A stretch of DNA of 64,000 nucleotides from a bacterium (lineage in GTDB: Bacteria; JAJVIF01), in contig JAJVIF010000001.1 in NCBI GenBank assembly GCA_022072165.1, positions 310,001 through 374,000 on the forward strand, given 5' to 3'. The notes beneath the pieces are model-generated. The model made no database searches. It had not been told where the DNA came from and saw only the letters and a list, made by a program, of their open reading frames with translations. Positions within the stretch are counted from its first letter, which is position 1. The number at the start of each line of letters is the position of its first letter. This document shows, one piece after another, positions 1 through 8,620 of this stretch. The translations under genes were made by a program, and so were the position numbers.

Positions 1-1839
1 CGCGAAGAGGCGTTCTCCCTGGATGGTTAGTCCAGGCAGTCCCCGGGGGACGCCGCTGAATGTGCCGAGCTTCAGGCCGGTCAGGAAATCGCCGACCACC
101 AGCTCTGGAGCGAGACCCGCTTCCAGTGCCAGGAACGGATGCGCTCCCGGATACCCGCTGCTGGGCAATTGTCCGATACTGGGGTGCAGATAAAACGTGT
201 CTTGCAGCGGACGAGGAATCCGTCGGAATGGATGACTCTGCTGAATCCCGGAGCGATCAAGCGAGTTCAGATCCCCAGCTGGCCCGATCAGCATCAGTTG
301 CCGCGCTTGTGGGCCTACGAACTCGGCAAAAGCAGTACCGAAGACCACACCCATACTCCCCGGAACGACCTCACGAAATGGCAACAACTGGACCAGCCTC
401 GTGGTGCCGCCGCCGAGCAGCGTCGCGGTCGATGTCGCCAAGAGCACCTCATTGCTGTCCGGTCCTGCCCCGCCTTTGATCAGCTGGTAGCTCCGGATGG
501 GAACCGCACGCTCCGCGCTCGGGAGCAGGGTGCCCGGCTCGACCCCGAAGCGATAGTTCGCTGCCTGCGGATCGCTGTCTTCGGGGTCGATGACTCGCAC
601 CAGCCCATAGCTGTTCCCAGCGCCAACGGTAAATTCTGACGTTATCGTCCCGGAATACCGCAAAGGCGTCAGCGGACCACCATCGCCCGCCACATGTGTC
701 AGTTGCTGTGGGGTAGAGGTCAGTCCGTCAAGAAAGACCTCCACGACGGGCACACCGCTTGCCCCTGGCTGCACCAGCTGTACGTCTGTTTCATCGCTGA
801 GATTGGCATCGCCTGCTTCCTGCGCGAAGGTGTCCCAGTCGCGGATGGCGGTGACAAAGGTGGCAGTGGATCCGGCATTAAGCCCAATCTCAGTCATCCC
901 AGGCACGATCACCTGCGACACATCAAGGGCGTTGTAGGGGAGGCGATAGGCGAAGAGCAACGGATCGCCGGATTCGGCAGGGAAGCGGCGCGTGATCCCC
1001 CCTTCACCGCGGGGGTCGGTCCACTTGGCGAGGAGGGCAAAGGTCAGCGTCCAGGGGACCGCAATCCCCGGACCTTCCAGCAGCAGGACCCCTTCGGTCT
1101 GCTGCCCGCCATGCAGATAGTCATAGCCGGTCCAGCCGATGTTTTCCGCGCCGATGTTGCTGCGCTGCCAGCCGCCACCATCCCCATCATAGGAACCGGT
1201 CATGAGTCCCTCATTGCTGACATTGGCGCGCGAGTCGTATGCCTCGTTCACCAGCAGCCAGGCCGGGAAGAGGTCCCCGGGATTGATGAAATTTTGCGGC
1301 GGCACAGGCACGAGCCCCTCAATCTCCACATACGCATCCGGCAGAAGGGCACCATCATTACGGACTCCCTGACCATCGTAGGTGCCGATTTGATCTTTGG
1401 AAATCAGGACGAGATACCCCGTGTACCCCAGGTCGGCTCGATTTTTCCCACTGATGGGGGCCTCGAAGTTTGGCGCCGGGAACGGGTGCGCGTGACGCCA
1501 TTCGAGAAGCAACGAACCTGCCGGACCCCGCCGGACACTGGTGATGCGGAAATCAACCGGTTTCACGAACGGGCTGATGTCGATCTGATAGCTCAGCGCT
1601 TGCGGCGGCTGGGCCGCCAGGAGCCGGGAGGGCTCCACCTGTGCACTGAGTGACAGCGGGTCGATGGTGACATTAAACATCCCGATGGTGGCGAGATCAG
1701 TCCGGACCTGGGATTCCGGAACGTGCTGGGGCACCGATGGCAGCCGGTTTCCTGCCTGGCAGGCGAACAGCATCCAGGGAAGCGTGAGCAGCCCCAGCTT
1801 CAGGGACCACTGCGAGTAAAAGAGGGGATTGGCGGCCAT
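1..1839 (-). CDS. secreted lipoprotein, C-terminus beyond window edge
   Basis: An uninterrupted minus-strand frame of 613 codons runs from ATG 1839 off the left edge. The start has a GAGGA ribosome site 7 nt upstream. The N-terminus is a hydrophobic signal ending in a lipobox L24-F25-A26-C27, so the protein should be a lipoprotein outside the cytoplasmic membrane. No enzyme motif is recognised. Residues about 60-135 contain a module with a D-I-S-x-F segment, an R-R-G turn, an H-P-F-P-x-P motif and a later G-Y-L. The same module occurs in the 937-residue lipoprotein at 44214-47027, so the two are homologous in that part. The remainder is rich in Gly, Thr, Val and Pro, as in extracellular beta-structured proteins. 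Function is unknown. Confidence is high that it is a gene and low for any role. Confidence 0.85.
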   Translation of the reverse strand, partial: MAANPLFYSQWSLKLGLLTLPWMLFACQAGNRLPSVPQHVPESQVRTDLATIGMFNVTIDPLSLSAQVEPSRLLAAQPPQALSYQIDISPFVKPVDFRITSVRRGPAGSLLLEWRHAHPFPAPNFEAPISGKNRADLGYTGYLVLISKDQIGTYDGQGVRNDGALLPDAYVEIEGLVPVPPQNFINPGDLFPAWLLVNEAYDSRANVSNEGLMTGSYDGDGGGWQRSNIGAENIGWTGYDYLHGGQQTEGVLLLEGPGIAVPWTLTFALLAKWTDPRGEGGITRRFPAESGDPLLFAYRLPYNALDVSQVIVPGMTEIGLNAGSTATFVTAIRDWDTFAQEAGDANLSDETDVQLVQPGASGVPVVEVFLDGLTSTPQQLTHVAGDGGPLTPLRYSGTITSEFTVGAGNSYGLVRVIDPEDSDPQAANYRFGVEPGTLLPSAERAVPIRSYQLIKGGAGPDSNEVLLATSTATLLGGGTTRLVQLLPFREVVPGSMGVVFGTAFAEFVGPQARQLMLIGPAGDLNSLDRSGIQQSHPFRRIPRPLQDTFYLHPSIGQLPSSGYPGAHPFLALEAGLAPELVVGDFLTGLKLGTFSGVPRGLPGLTIQGERLFA

Positions 1840-1954
1840 GGCGACGTCCTCGTGCAGGAGATGCCAGAGATTGTAGGCCCCCGGAGCACCCCCGAGACAT
1901 TGATTCGACATTCTGTCGGCTGGCACCATTGCGGTACGCTTCATCGCGCATCCT
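1840..1954. promoter_or_regulatory. divergent promoter region
   Basis: This short gap separates two divergent genes. On the minus strand a TACAAT hexamer (1870-1875) lies 30 nt before the lipoprotein ATG. On the plus strand a TACGCT hexamer (1935-1940) lies 14 nt before the GT2 ATG. Both match the TANNNT pattern seen before many genes here. No convincing -35 elements were found. Prediction by eye only. Confidence 0.45.
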
Positions 1955-2980
1955 ATGGCCACGACTCGCACCGCCCCGGCTCCCGCCCCCAGTCCGCTCC
2001 CTGTCGCTGAGCGCGAGGCGTCGCCCTGTCTCGACATCTCGGTCGTCATTCCGCTGCGCAACGAAGAGGGGTCGCTCCGGGAATTGCATCGGCAGCTCAG
2101 CGAGGTCCTCGGAGCGTCGGGGCTCACATTCGAGCTGCTCTTCATTGATGACGGGTCCGACGACGGTAGCGACACCATCCTGCGGGATTTGCACCGTACC
2201 GATGACCGGGTCACCGTCGTGACCCTGCGTCGTAACTTCGGCAAAGCGCAGGCTCTGGCGACCGGCTTTGATCTGGCTCGCGGACGCATCATCCTGACCA
2301 TCGATGCGGACCTGCAGGACGATCCTCACGAAATCCCTGAGTTCCTGAAGACCCTGGACACCGGTTACGACCTCGTGGTGGGCTGGAAACGCCGTCGCCG
2401 CGACCGGGTCACCCGGGTCCTGGCGAGCCGGGTGTTTAACCTCGTGAACCGGGTCTGCTTTGGGTTGCCTTTGCACGACATGAACTGCGGCTTTAAGGCC
2501 ATCCGACGGGAGGTCTTAGGCGAACTGGGGCTCTACGGCGAGTTGCATCGGTACATCCCCATCTATGCGCACGCCCGGGGCTTTCGGGTCACGGAGATCC
2601 CGGTCCTGCATCATCCGCGGAAGCACGGACGCAGCAAGTACGGACTGGAGCGGTACCTCCGCGGATTCTTCGACTTCCTCACCAGTCTGCTCCTGACCCG
2701 CTTCGCGAAGCGGCCGCTGCACTTTTTTGGCGGCGTGGGGTTCACCGTAGGGACCATCGGGCTCGCGATCTGTATCGTGCTGACCCTGCAATGGCTCCGG
2801 GGCAACACCGCGCTGTCCGAGCGCCCGCTGCTCATCCTTGGGGTGATGCTCATCATTCTGGGGGTCCAGACCATCTCCATCGGACTGGTCGGGGAAATGC
2901 TGATTCATCGCGAAGAAACCCGCAGCACTCAGGGCCAGCATCCGATCCGGGCGTTGCTGCGCCGGGCCGCTGTCAGCTGA
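1955..2980 (+). CDS. GT2 family polyprenyl-phosphate glycosyltransferase (ArnC/GtrB/DPM-like)
   Basis: Predicted to transfer a sugar from a nucleotide donor to a polyprenyl phosphate at the inner face of the cytoplasmic membrane. Of 341 residues, 28-245 form the GT-A domain: the VVIP strand at 30-33, IDDGSDDGS at 64-72, and the donor/metal motif DADLQDDP at 117-124. A charged linker is followed by two membrane segments (about 256-281 and 291-314), the usual ArnC/GtrB arrangement. The N-terminal 25 residues are a Pro/Ala-rich extension. It is followed 4 nt later by a second glycosyltransferase, so it heads a polysaccharide operon of four genes. The acceptor and sugar cannot be read from sequence. 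The family call is firm; substrate specificity is unknown. Confidence 0.9.
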   Translation: MATTRTAPAPAPSPLPVAEREASPCLDISVVIPLRNEEGSLRELHRQLSEVLGASGLTFELLFIDDGSDDGSDTILRDLHRTDDRVTVVTLRRNFGKAQALATGFDLARGRIILTIDADLQDDPHEIPEFLKTLDTGYDLVVGWKRRRRDRVTRVLASRVFNLVNRVCFGLPLHDMNCGFKAIRREVLGELGLYGELHRYIPIYAHARGFRVTEIPVLHHPRKHGRSKYGLERYLRGFFDFLTSLLLTRFAKRPLHFFGGVGFTVGTIGLAICIVLTLQWLRGNTALSERPLLILGVMLIILGVQTISIGLVGEMLIHREETRSTQGQHPIRALLRRAAVS

Positions 2981-2984
2981 CAAC

Positions 2985-3830
2985 GTGGCTGCTGCACCGC
3001 TCCCCCTCGCGATATGCCTCGTTACCTGGAATCACTGGGCAGACACCGCCGAGTGTCTCGCTTCCCTAAAGGCCGCAGATTGCGATCCTCCCCCTGAGGT
3101 TTGGGTGGTCGACAACCAGTCTGCCGATGACACAGTTGAGCGCATCCGCCACGAATTTCCTGACATCCGACTTCTGGAGAACGCCTGGAACGCCGGATTT
3201 GCGGTCGCCATGAATCAGGCCCTGGGTGCGGTGCTGGCAGCGACCCCAGCTGACCAGGACCGGCTGATCCTGTTGTTAAACAACGACACCCTGCTCGCCA
3301 CCTCCTGCCTGACCCAACTCACCACCGGGTTGGAATCGCAGCCCGTCGCCGGGATCGCAGCCCCCACGATCTACTACCACGCATCCCCGGAACAGGTCTG
3401 GTATGCCGGCGGGGGCCTTGATTCGGTGCGCTGTCGCGCCTGGCACGAGGGGCTCCGGACAGTCGCAGCACCGTCAGGGCCACCGACACCTACGGGCTAT
3501 GCCACCGGGTGTGCACTCCTGGTGCGGGCCAGCGTCCTGCGCCAGGTGGGGCTCCTCGATGAGGGGTACTTCATGTACTGGGAGGATGCCGATCTCTGCT
3601 GTCGCGCCAGAGCGGCAGGCTGGGAAGTCCTGTGGATTCCCGAGGCCCGTCTCTGGCACAAAGTCTCCACCTCCACGGGTGGCAACCTGGCTCCACGGAA
3701 ACTCTGGCGAAAGTTCGCCAGTGGCTGGCGATTCTGGTCGCGATGGCATGAGCGTCCCCTCTGGCCCCTCGCGTACCTGCAGACTTCGTGGCAGGACTTC
3801 CAGCGTGCGCGACAGGCGACCGCAGGATGA
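2985..3830 (+). CDS. GT2 family glycosyltransferase (rhamnosyltransferase-like)
   Basis: A cytosolic GT-A glycosyltransferase of 281 residues that should add a sugar to a growing glycan. The start is GTG 2985, only 4 nt after the previous stop, giving an N-terminus that runs straight into the first beta strand (AICLVTWN). Visible motifs are VVDNQSADDT (about 39-48), LLNNDTLL in the metal-binding position, the C-terminal acceptor-side motif YWEDADLCCRARAAGW, and WHKVS near the end. These are typical of WbbL/rhamnosyltransferase-type GT2 enzymes. It is coupled to the following GT-B gene with a 4-nt gap. The donor and acceptor are not known. Confidence 0.88.
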   Translation: MAAAPLPLAICLVTWNHWADTAECLASLKAADCDPPPEVWVVDNQSADDTVERIRHEFPDIRLLENAWNAGFAVAMNQALGAVLAATPADQDRLILLLNNDTLLATSCLTQLTTGLESQPVAGIAAPTIYYHASPEQVWYAGGGLDSVRCRAWHEGLRTVAAPSGPPTPTGYATGCALLVRASVLRQVGLLDEGYFMYWEDADLCCRARAAGWEVLWIPEARLWHKVSTSTGGNLAPRKLWRKFASGWRFWSRWHERPLWPLAYLQTSWQDFQRARQATAG

Positions 3831-3834
3831 CCCC

Positions 3835-5193
3835 ATGACCGCACCGCTCAACGTGCTCCTCGTGACCTATGCCTTCCCACCCCGGGGGGGAGTCGCGGTT
3901 CAGCGGGTCCTCTCCTGGGCGCGGCACCTGCCAGCGCATGGCATTCGGCTTACGGTCCTGACGGCCACGCCGCCGCTGGGAACCGTTCAGGCCGACACGT
4001 CCCTGCTGACGGAGGTACCGGACGACGTACGGGTTATCCGGACCCCATCGCTGGAGCCCTACCGGCTCTACCGCGCGCTGGGAGGGAAGCGAGCCCAGGA
4101 TGATCCTCGTCAGCGCGCGACACAAGTTGCAGGATCGAGACAACAAGGGGGAGTAGGGGAGCGAATCTATCGCTGGGTGCAGGAGCGCTGGCTGGTCCCG
4201 GACCCGAAAATCGGATGGTTCCCCTTCGCGCTGGAAGCCGCAAGGGGACTGCAAGAGGAAGGCTATCGCCCCGATGTCGTTCTTGCTACGCAGCCGCCGG
4301 CGACTGCCCTGGTGATCGGTGATGCCCTCGCCCAGCGCTGGAAGGCGCCCCTGGTGGTGGACTACCGGGACCCCTGGAACAGTGGGTACTACCCGCTGGA
4401 TCGACCACCAGCTGTCGCGGACCGGGAGATCGCCCTGGAGCGCCGGGTGCTCCAGCGTGCAGCTGCGGTCGTGACGGTCTCCGCCAGCTTCGCCGAAAAG
4501 CTTTCTAGATTAGTACAAGATGATTCAGGTTTAATGGAGAAACTGGCGCTTATTGAGAACGGTTATGATCCTATTTTTGGTGAAAACATAGAGTCAATTG
4601 GGGAAAACAGGCCAGTGCTCCTACACGCTGGATCGCTCTATGCCCAGCGTTCCCCGGAGCCCTTCTTCGCTGCCCTGCGTGCACTGACAACCGAGGATCC
4701 TGCCCTGACCGCTGACTGGACCCTGCGGCTGCAAGGGAATGTCGCGCCGGATTATCTTCGCGATGCCGAGGCGACTGGTGTCCGCGTGCAATTCGACGGC
4801 TTCGTGAGCCATCGCGATGCCCTCCTGGCGCAGCGGCAGGCTGAGATTCTGCTCCTTTTTACCGAGGGGATGCTCACCGCCAAGGTCTACGAGTATCTGG
4901 CAGCGCGCCGACCGATCCTCGCCATCGGTCCTGCGCCAGATCTGGACGCGCTCCTGCAGTCCTGGGGAGCTGGTCGCTGTTACGACCCTGCAGACAATAA
5001 GGGGATCCGGGACGCCCTCAAAACGCTGATGCAGCACCGAAATGCGACGGGGCAGACAGCTCCGCTCTCGCTCCACAAAGACCTCGCCACGATTCAACGG
5101 TCGGCATTAGCGGGCGATCTCGCCAGACTCCTCTACCGGGTGGCCGGCCGGCCAGCACCGGTGCACACGTATACTCCCTCATCCCATGCCTGA
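3835..5193 (+). CDS. GT-B glycosyltransferase (GT4-like)
   Basis: A retaining-type glycosyltransferase of 452 residues. The frame is open further upstream, but the N-terminal fold begins at ATG 3835 (VLLVTYAFPPRGGVAVQR, the Gly-rich loop of GT4 enzymes), directly after the stop of the preceding gene, so I chose that start. The N-terminal domain ends near residue 220. The C-terminal domain begins at LLHAGSLY and includes the FDGFVSH and LLLFTEGMLTAKVYEYLAAR segments, the donor-binding E-x7-E region of the family. Residues about 223-260, at the junction of the two Rossmann domains, are encoded by an AT-rich stretch unlike the rest of the gene. The gene overlaps the downstream flippase by 8 bp, so it is translationally coupled to export. 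Confidence 0.88.
   Translation: MTAPLNVLLVTYAFPPRGGVAVQRVLSWARHLPAHGIRLTVLTATPPLGTVQADTSLLTEVPDDVRVIRTPSLEPYRLYRALGGKRAQDDPRQRATQVAGSRQQGGVGERIYRWVQERWLVPDPKIGWFPFALEAARGLQEEGYRPDVVLATQPPATALVIGDALAQRWKAPLVVDYRDPWNSGYYPLDRPPAVADREIALERRVLQRAAAVVTVSASFAEKLSRLVQDDSGLMEKLALIENGYDPIFGENIESIGENRPVLLHAGSLYAQRSPEPFFAALRALTTEDPALTADWTLRLQGNVAPDYLRDAEATGVRVQFDGFVSHRDALLAQRQAEILLLFTEGMLTAKVYEYLAARRPILAIGPAPDLDALLQSWGAGRCYDPADNKGIRDALKTLMQHRNATGQTAPLSLHKDLATIQRSALAGDLARLLYRVAGRPAPVHTYTPSSHA
4501..4615 (+). other. AT-rich patch inside the GT-B gene
   Basis: For about 115 bp the sequence changes from strongly GC-rich to AT-rich, with codons such as AGA, TTA, GTA, TCA, GGT and ATA that are rare on either side. 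The reading frame is intact and the encoded residues (ENGYDPIFGEN among them) fit the GT-B fold. It may be a short recombined segment or a local composition fluctuation. The edges are approximate. Confidence 0.6.
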
Positions 5194-7603
5194 ACCCCCC
5201 GTCACGACAGGGGGAGACCCGGAGTCCCATCGCGAGGACCCGGCGTCTCAGACTGCTCCTGCTCCGGACTCCACATCGCCGTCGAACGCCGCCGCCGGTG
5301 ACCCGGGGATCGGGATGGTGCGGGATTCTGTCCAGACCTTTCTCGCGCAGCTGGTTTCCATCGTCGTTGCGATCGTCTCCTCCGTCCTGCTTGGGCGGAC
5401 CCTCCTTCCCACCGGAAAAGGACTCTTTTCCATCCTCATTCTGATTCCCAAGAGTGCCTGGACCTTCGGCACGCTGGGTCTCGATCAGGTCAACACCGTC
5501 TACGCCGGCCGCGACCCGGAGCGTCGGCATGAACTCGCCACGACCAGCCTGTTTCTCGGCATGGCGATTTCGATTCTTGCCTGTCTGCTGGTGGCGATTT
5601 TCCTCTACTGGCCCGGACGCGGCGCGGCCAGGGTCGACATCCAGCCTGGGGATTTCCTGGTCGCAATCGATGGCGTACCGGTCGCGCCAGGCTCTCTCGA
5701 ACCCCTGGCCTACACCCCCTTTGGCCGGGAGGTACCGGTCACGATCTGGCGGCAGGGGACCTTGCTGGAGCGGAGCATCCCGGCTGAAGCGGTTGATGGA
5801 CCATTCGCCATCGAGCAGGAGTTCCGGCTCTCGGCCCTGAATACCTGGCGGTTTGGCCTGACCGTCAACCCGCTCTTTAGCCAGCAATACTGGGTTCCCG
5901 CGCTGAATGCCGGACTGGTGCCTTTGACTCAGGAGCACTGGGATGAACTCGCAGCCCGCCGCGAGGCCGGGCTCCTGCCATCGGACATCCCGTTCCCTGA
6001 TCCGCAGCCCGCCTATCTGGTGGGTGATGTCGGCGAAAGTGGGCGGCTGGAACGCCTCCGCGGCGAAAGACCGTCCGCCACTGACCTGCGTCGGGGCGAT
6101 GTCATCCTCGCCATGAACGGCGCACCCCTGCGACCCGTGCTGATGGATGTCGCGCCGGAAGTGCCTCGTGGTGGGTCGCTGACATTGACCGTGTTTCGGC
6201 AGGGAGCATCGGTGGACATCACGGTGACTCCTGAAGCTACCGCAGGCTCCCCGGAACCACGGGGACTGCAACTTTCGCAGCCCGGACTCCGGGAATTGGG
6301 CCTGTTGAAAAATCTGCACTGGCAGGAGCAGCAGTACTTTCCAGCAAGCGGCATCGCGGTGGCGTTTATGACCCCGGATCGACAGCAGGATCTGCGTTTG
6401 CGGGCTGGACTTCCCGGGGTCTTCGCGGTCGGCACGACAGTCCCGGATGGCCCCGCCGCCCTGGTCTGCCAGGTGGATTACCCCTGGTTGCGGCGGTGGT
6501 CCCAGGACCTGCCCCGCAATCTTTTCATGCTGACCATGCTCTTTTTTCCGCTCACCGCTGCGGCGTACCTTATGGACAGCATCCTGTATGGCCTCAATCT
6601 GATTCGCCTGCGCAATCAGAAAGCGGTCATCACCAACATCGTGCTGGCGCTGCTCTACTTTTTCGGGCTCTATCTCTATGGTCATCAGCATCTCGCCCTT
6701 ACCCCCCGGAGCGCGGAGGGGCTGCTCCAGCTCATTGAGATTGCAGTCTGGATCACCCTGATTCATGGAGCGTTCATCGCGCTCTACTCCTGGTACCTCA
6801 TCGCCCCCCGGGCGAAATTTGCCCGTAAGTTTCTCAATCTGCCCTACGTCTTCGACTGCTTCCGGCACATCGGCTGGCAGTCCTATGTCGCCAACTCGGC
6901 GTCGTACCTCTTTTACGACGTCGACATCTTCATCATCACGTCCATCATCGCGCACGGCACTACGACCCTGACGCTCGACAATCTGGGGAACTACACGCAG
7001 GCGACCAACATCGTGGAGCGGGTCTGGATTGTCCCCGGGGCCATCGCCACCGCATTGCTCCCGAAGCTCACAAACTTTGGAGTGGCGAAGGCGGGGGAAC
7101 TGACACCCAAGGGGATCCGCCACACACTGATTCTCACCATCGCAATTCTGGTTCCCCTCTGTATCGTGATGCCGTGGCTGATCCCGGTGCTCTGGGGACC
7201 GGAGTTCCTGCCGACTTTGAGCCCGTTCTATCTGTTGGCTCCTGGCATCCTGCTCTTCTCGTTGAGCAAGGTCTACTCGGCACACTTACTCGGCATCGCC
7301 AAGCCGGTGTACGCCATGTGGTACTCGATCCTGGCAGTCATCGTGAACGTGGTGATGAACTACCTGCTCATCCCGCAGGAAGCCATCGTCATGGGCGTCG
7401 CGATTGGTGGGATCAACGGCGCGGCGATCGCCTCGACTGTCGCGTATTCTCTGCATTCGTTTCTCATGCTCTCGGCGTACTGCAAAGAAGCACAGACCAC
7501 ACCAGCGCAAATCTTCCGATTCACCAAAGATGACTGGTACCTCTATGTACGCGGGGCGCAGGCTGGCATCAGCATTGTCCGGAAGCTCCTGCGATGGTCC
7601 TAA
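5186..7603 (+). CDS. Wzx/MATE-type polysaccharide flippase with large PDZ-containing insert
   Basis: An 805-residue integral membrane protein, about 350 residues longer than ordinary Wzx flippases. A disordered N-terminus (1-45) precedes membrane segments 1-3 (about 50-70, 79-100, 120-142). Residues about 145-440 are soluble and hold PDZ-like modules: one around 150-200 with the carboxylate-loop-following motif DIQPGDFLVAIDGVPV, and one around 280-350 with DLRRGDVILAMNGAPL followed by SLTLTVFRQG. Residues 360-425 may hold a third, degenerate one. Membrane segments resume at 443 and continue to the end as in polysaccharide transport proteins. With a cytosolic N-terminus the insert would face outwards, in the loop between segments 3 and 4. 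Its neighbours are glycosyltransferases, which supports a role in lipid-linked glycan export. The role of the PDZ part is unknown. Confidence 0.85.
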   Translation: MPEPPVTTGGDPESHREDPASQTAPAPDSTSPSNAAAGDPGIGMVRDSVQTFLAQLVSIVVAIVSSVLLGRTLLPTGKGLFSILILIPKSAWTFGTLGLDQVNTVYAGRDPERRHELATTSLFLGMAISILACLLVAIFLYWPGRGAARVDIQPGDFLVAIDGVPVAPGSLEPLAYTPFGREVPVTIWRQGTLLERSIPAEAVDGPFAIEQEFRLSALNTWRFGLTVNPLFSQQYWVPALNAGLVPLTQEHWDELAARREAGLLPSDIPFPDPQPAYLVGDVGESGRLERLRGERPSATDLRRGDVILAMNGAPLRPVLMDVAPEVPRGGSLTLTVFRQGASVDITVTPEATAGSPEPRGLQLSQPGLRELGLLKNLHWQEQQYFPASGIAVAFMTPDRQQDLRLRAGLPGVFAVGTTVPDGPAALVCQVDYPWLRRWSQDLPRNLFMLTMLFFPLTAAAYLMDSILYGLNLIRLRNQKAVITNIVLALLYFFGLYLYGHQHLALTPRSAEGLLQLIEIAVWITLIHGAFIALYSWYLIAPRAKFARKFLNLPYVFDCFRHIGWQSYVANSASYLFYDVDIFIITSIIAHGTTTLTLDNLGNYTQATNIVERVWIVPGAIATALLPKLTNFGVAKAGELTPKGIRHTLILTIAILVPLCIVMPWLIPVLWGPEFLPTLSPFYLLAPGILLFSLSKVYSAHLLGIAKPVYAMWYSILAVIVNVVMNYLLIPQEAIVMGVAIGGINGAAIASTVAYSLHSFLMLSAYCKEAQTTPAQIFRFTKDDWYLYVRGAQAGISIVRKLLRWS

Positions 7604-8613
7604 GTCGGAACAGGAAGCTCAGCCGGGCTGACTGGCCGCACTACGGGCTTCCCGTCCGCTGACAGTTCTGACCCCATCACAAATTCCCGATTGGCCATTA
7701 GCCCGGTTCGGATGGGATGCTGGCTCGCGCCAATCCGGGCCAGCTTGCCAAACCGCAGGACCCCCGCCTTGATGCGGAGCGTGGCGTCGAGGGAGCGAAA
7801 GGTGGAACGGGCCGCCCGGACTCCATAATGCTTTGCCAGATACTGGAAGGCTGACCGGAAAAAGCGCTCATGCACCACGATCTGCGCGGCTTCATCGTTG
7901 CCCGATGAGCCGCCCCCTTCGTGCATCGCCACAATGTCAGGATGCACCATCACTTTCCAGTGGGTTTGATGACACCGGGTTGCCCAGTCGGTCTCCTCGA
8001 AGTACAGAAAGAAGCGTTCATCAAACGGTCCCACCTCCTCCCACGCGGACCGTCGCAAGAACCACATCGCTCCACAGGGATAGCCCACCTCGAAGGGCTG
8101 GTCCGTACCAGGAGCCAGGCCTCGACCCAGATCCCAGGCCGGGTTGGCCAAAAGACGCCGGAGTCCGGAGTAGGCGAACCAGAGTTTGAACGGGGACGGC
8201 AGAGCCCCGTAGACCAGCTCGGAGGTACCGCGTGGATTCAGGAGATTGCCCCCGACCAGTCCGACCTCCGGAGTGGCATCCAGATACGCGCAGGCGCGTT
8301 GCAATGTTTCGGGTCGCAGCTCCAAATCCGGGTTGAGTATCCCCAGGTAGTCGCCGCCGACATTCCGGGCGATGGTATTGACCCCCCCGGCATACCCCAC
8401 GTTGTCGGGGCGGGCGATGAGCCGGAAAGGAGCCCCCGGCCAGCGTTCTGCCAGATAGGCTGCCGTGCCATCTGGCGAAGCGTTATCTACCACCACCAGA
8501 TCCACGCCCGGCTCCGCTTCCATCGCCCGGAAGACCGATTCCAGACAGCGATCAATGTGTCGCCGGGAGTTGTACGTGATGATCCCCAGCCCAAGCCGGG
8601 TGTTGCTGTTCAC
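7600..8613 (-). CDS. GT2 family glycosyltransferase
   Basis: A soluble GT-A glycosyltransferase of 337 residues: LGLGIITYNSRRHIDRCLES at the N-terminus, VVVDNASPDGT (about 40-50), NPDLELRP in the metal-binding position, and YFEETDWATRCHQ as the C-terminal acceptor-side motif. This is the rhamnosyltransferase-like layout also seen at 2985-3830. It is the last gene of the minus-strand der-plsY-gpsA group, 7 nt after gpsA, and its end overlaps the end of the flippase gene by 4 bp on the opposite strand. It probably serves the same surface glycan as the genes at 1955-7603. Substrates are unknown. Confidence 0.88.
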   Translation of the reverse strand: MNSNTRLGLGIITYNSRRHIDRCLESVFRAMEAEPGVDLVVVDNASPDGTAAYLAERWPGAPFRLIARPDNVGYAGGVNTIARNVGGDYLGILNPDLELRPETLQRACAYLDATPEVGLVGGNLLNPRGTSELVYGALPSPFKLWFAYSGLRRLLANPAWDLGRGLAPGTDQPFEVGYPCGAMWFLRRSAWEEVGPFDERFFLYFEETDWATRCHQTHWKVMVHPDIVAMHEGGGSSGNDEAAQIVVHERFFRSAFQYLAKHYGVRAARSTFRSLDATLRIKAGVLRFGKLARIGASQHPIRTGLMANREFVMGSELSADGKPVVRPVSPAELPVPT

Positions 8614-8620
8614 CCGTGGA

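Noticed and set aside
694-1653. Plus-strand open frame of 319 codons near the left edge.
   Set aside because: It is antisense to the minus-strand lipoprotein, which has a ribosome site, lipobox and native composition; the plus-strand translation is rich in Arg, Gly, Pro and lacks any domain.
1921-1940. TGGCAC followed by TTGC-like bases, resembling a sigma54 -24/-12 element.
   Set aside because: The spacing between the two blocks is too short for a sigma54 promoter, and the region is explained by a TACGCT -10.
3403-3834. N-terminal extension of the GT-B glycosyltransferase.
   Set aside because: It lies in another frame over the preceding GT2 gene, and the fold begins at the ATG at 3835.
5018-7285. 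Minus-strand open frame of 755 codons opposite the flippase.
   Set aside because: Translation is low-complexity, with no domain; the flippase on the other strand has membrane segments and PDZ motifs. High GC gives long antisense frames.
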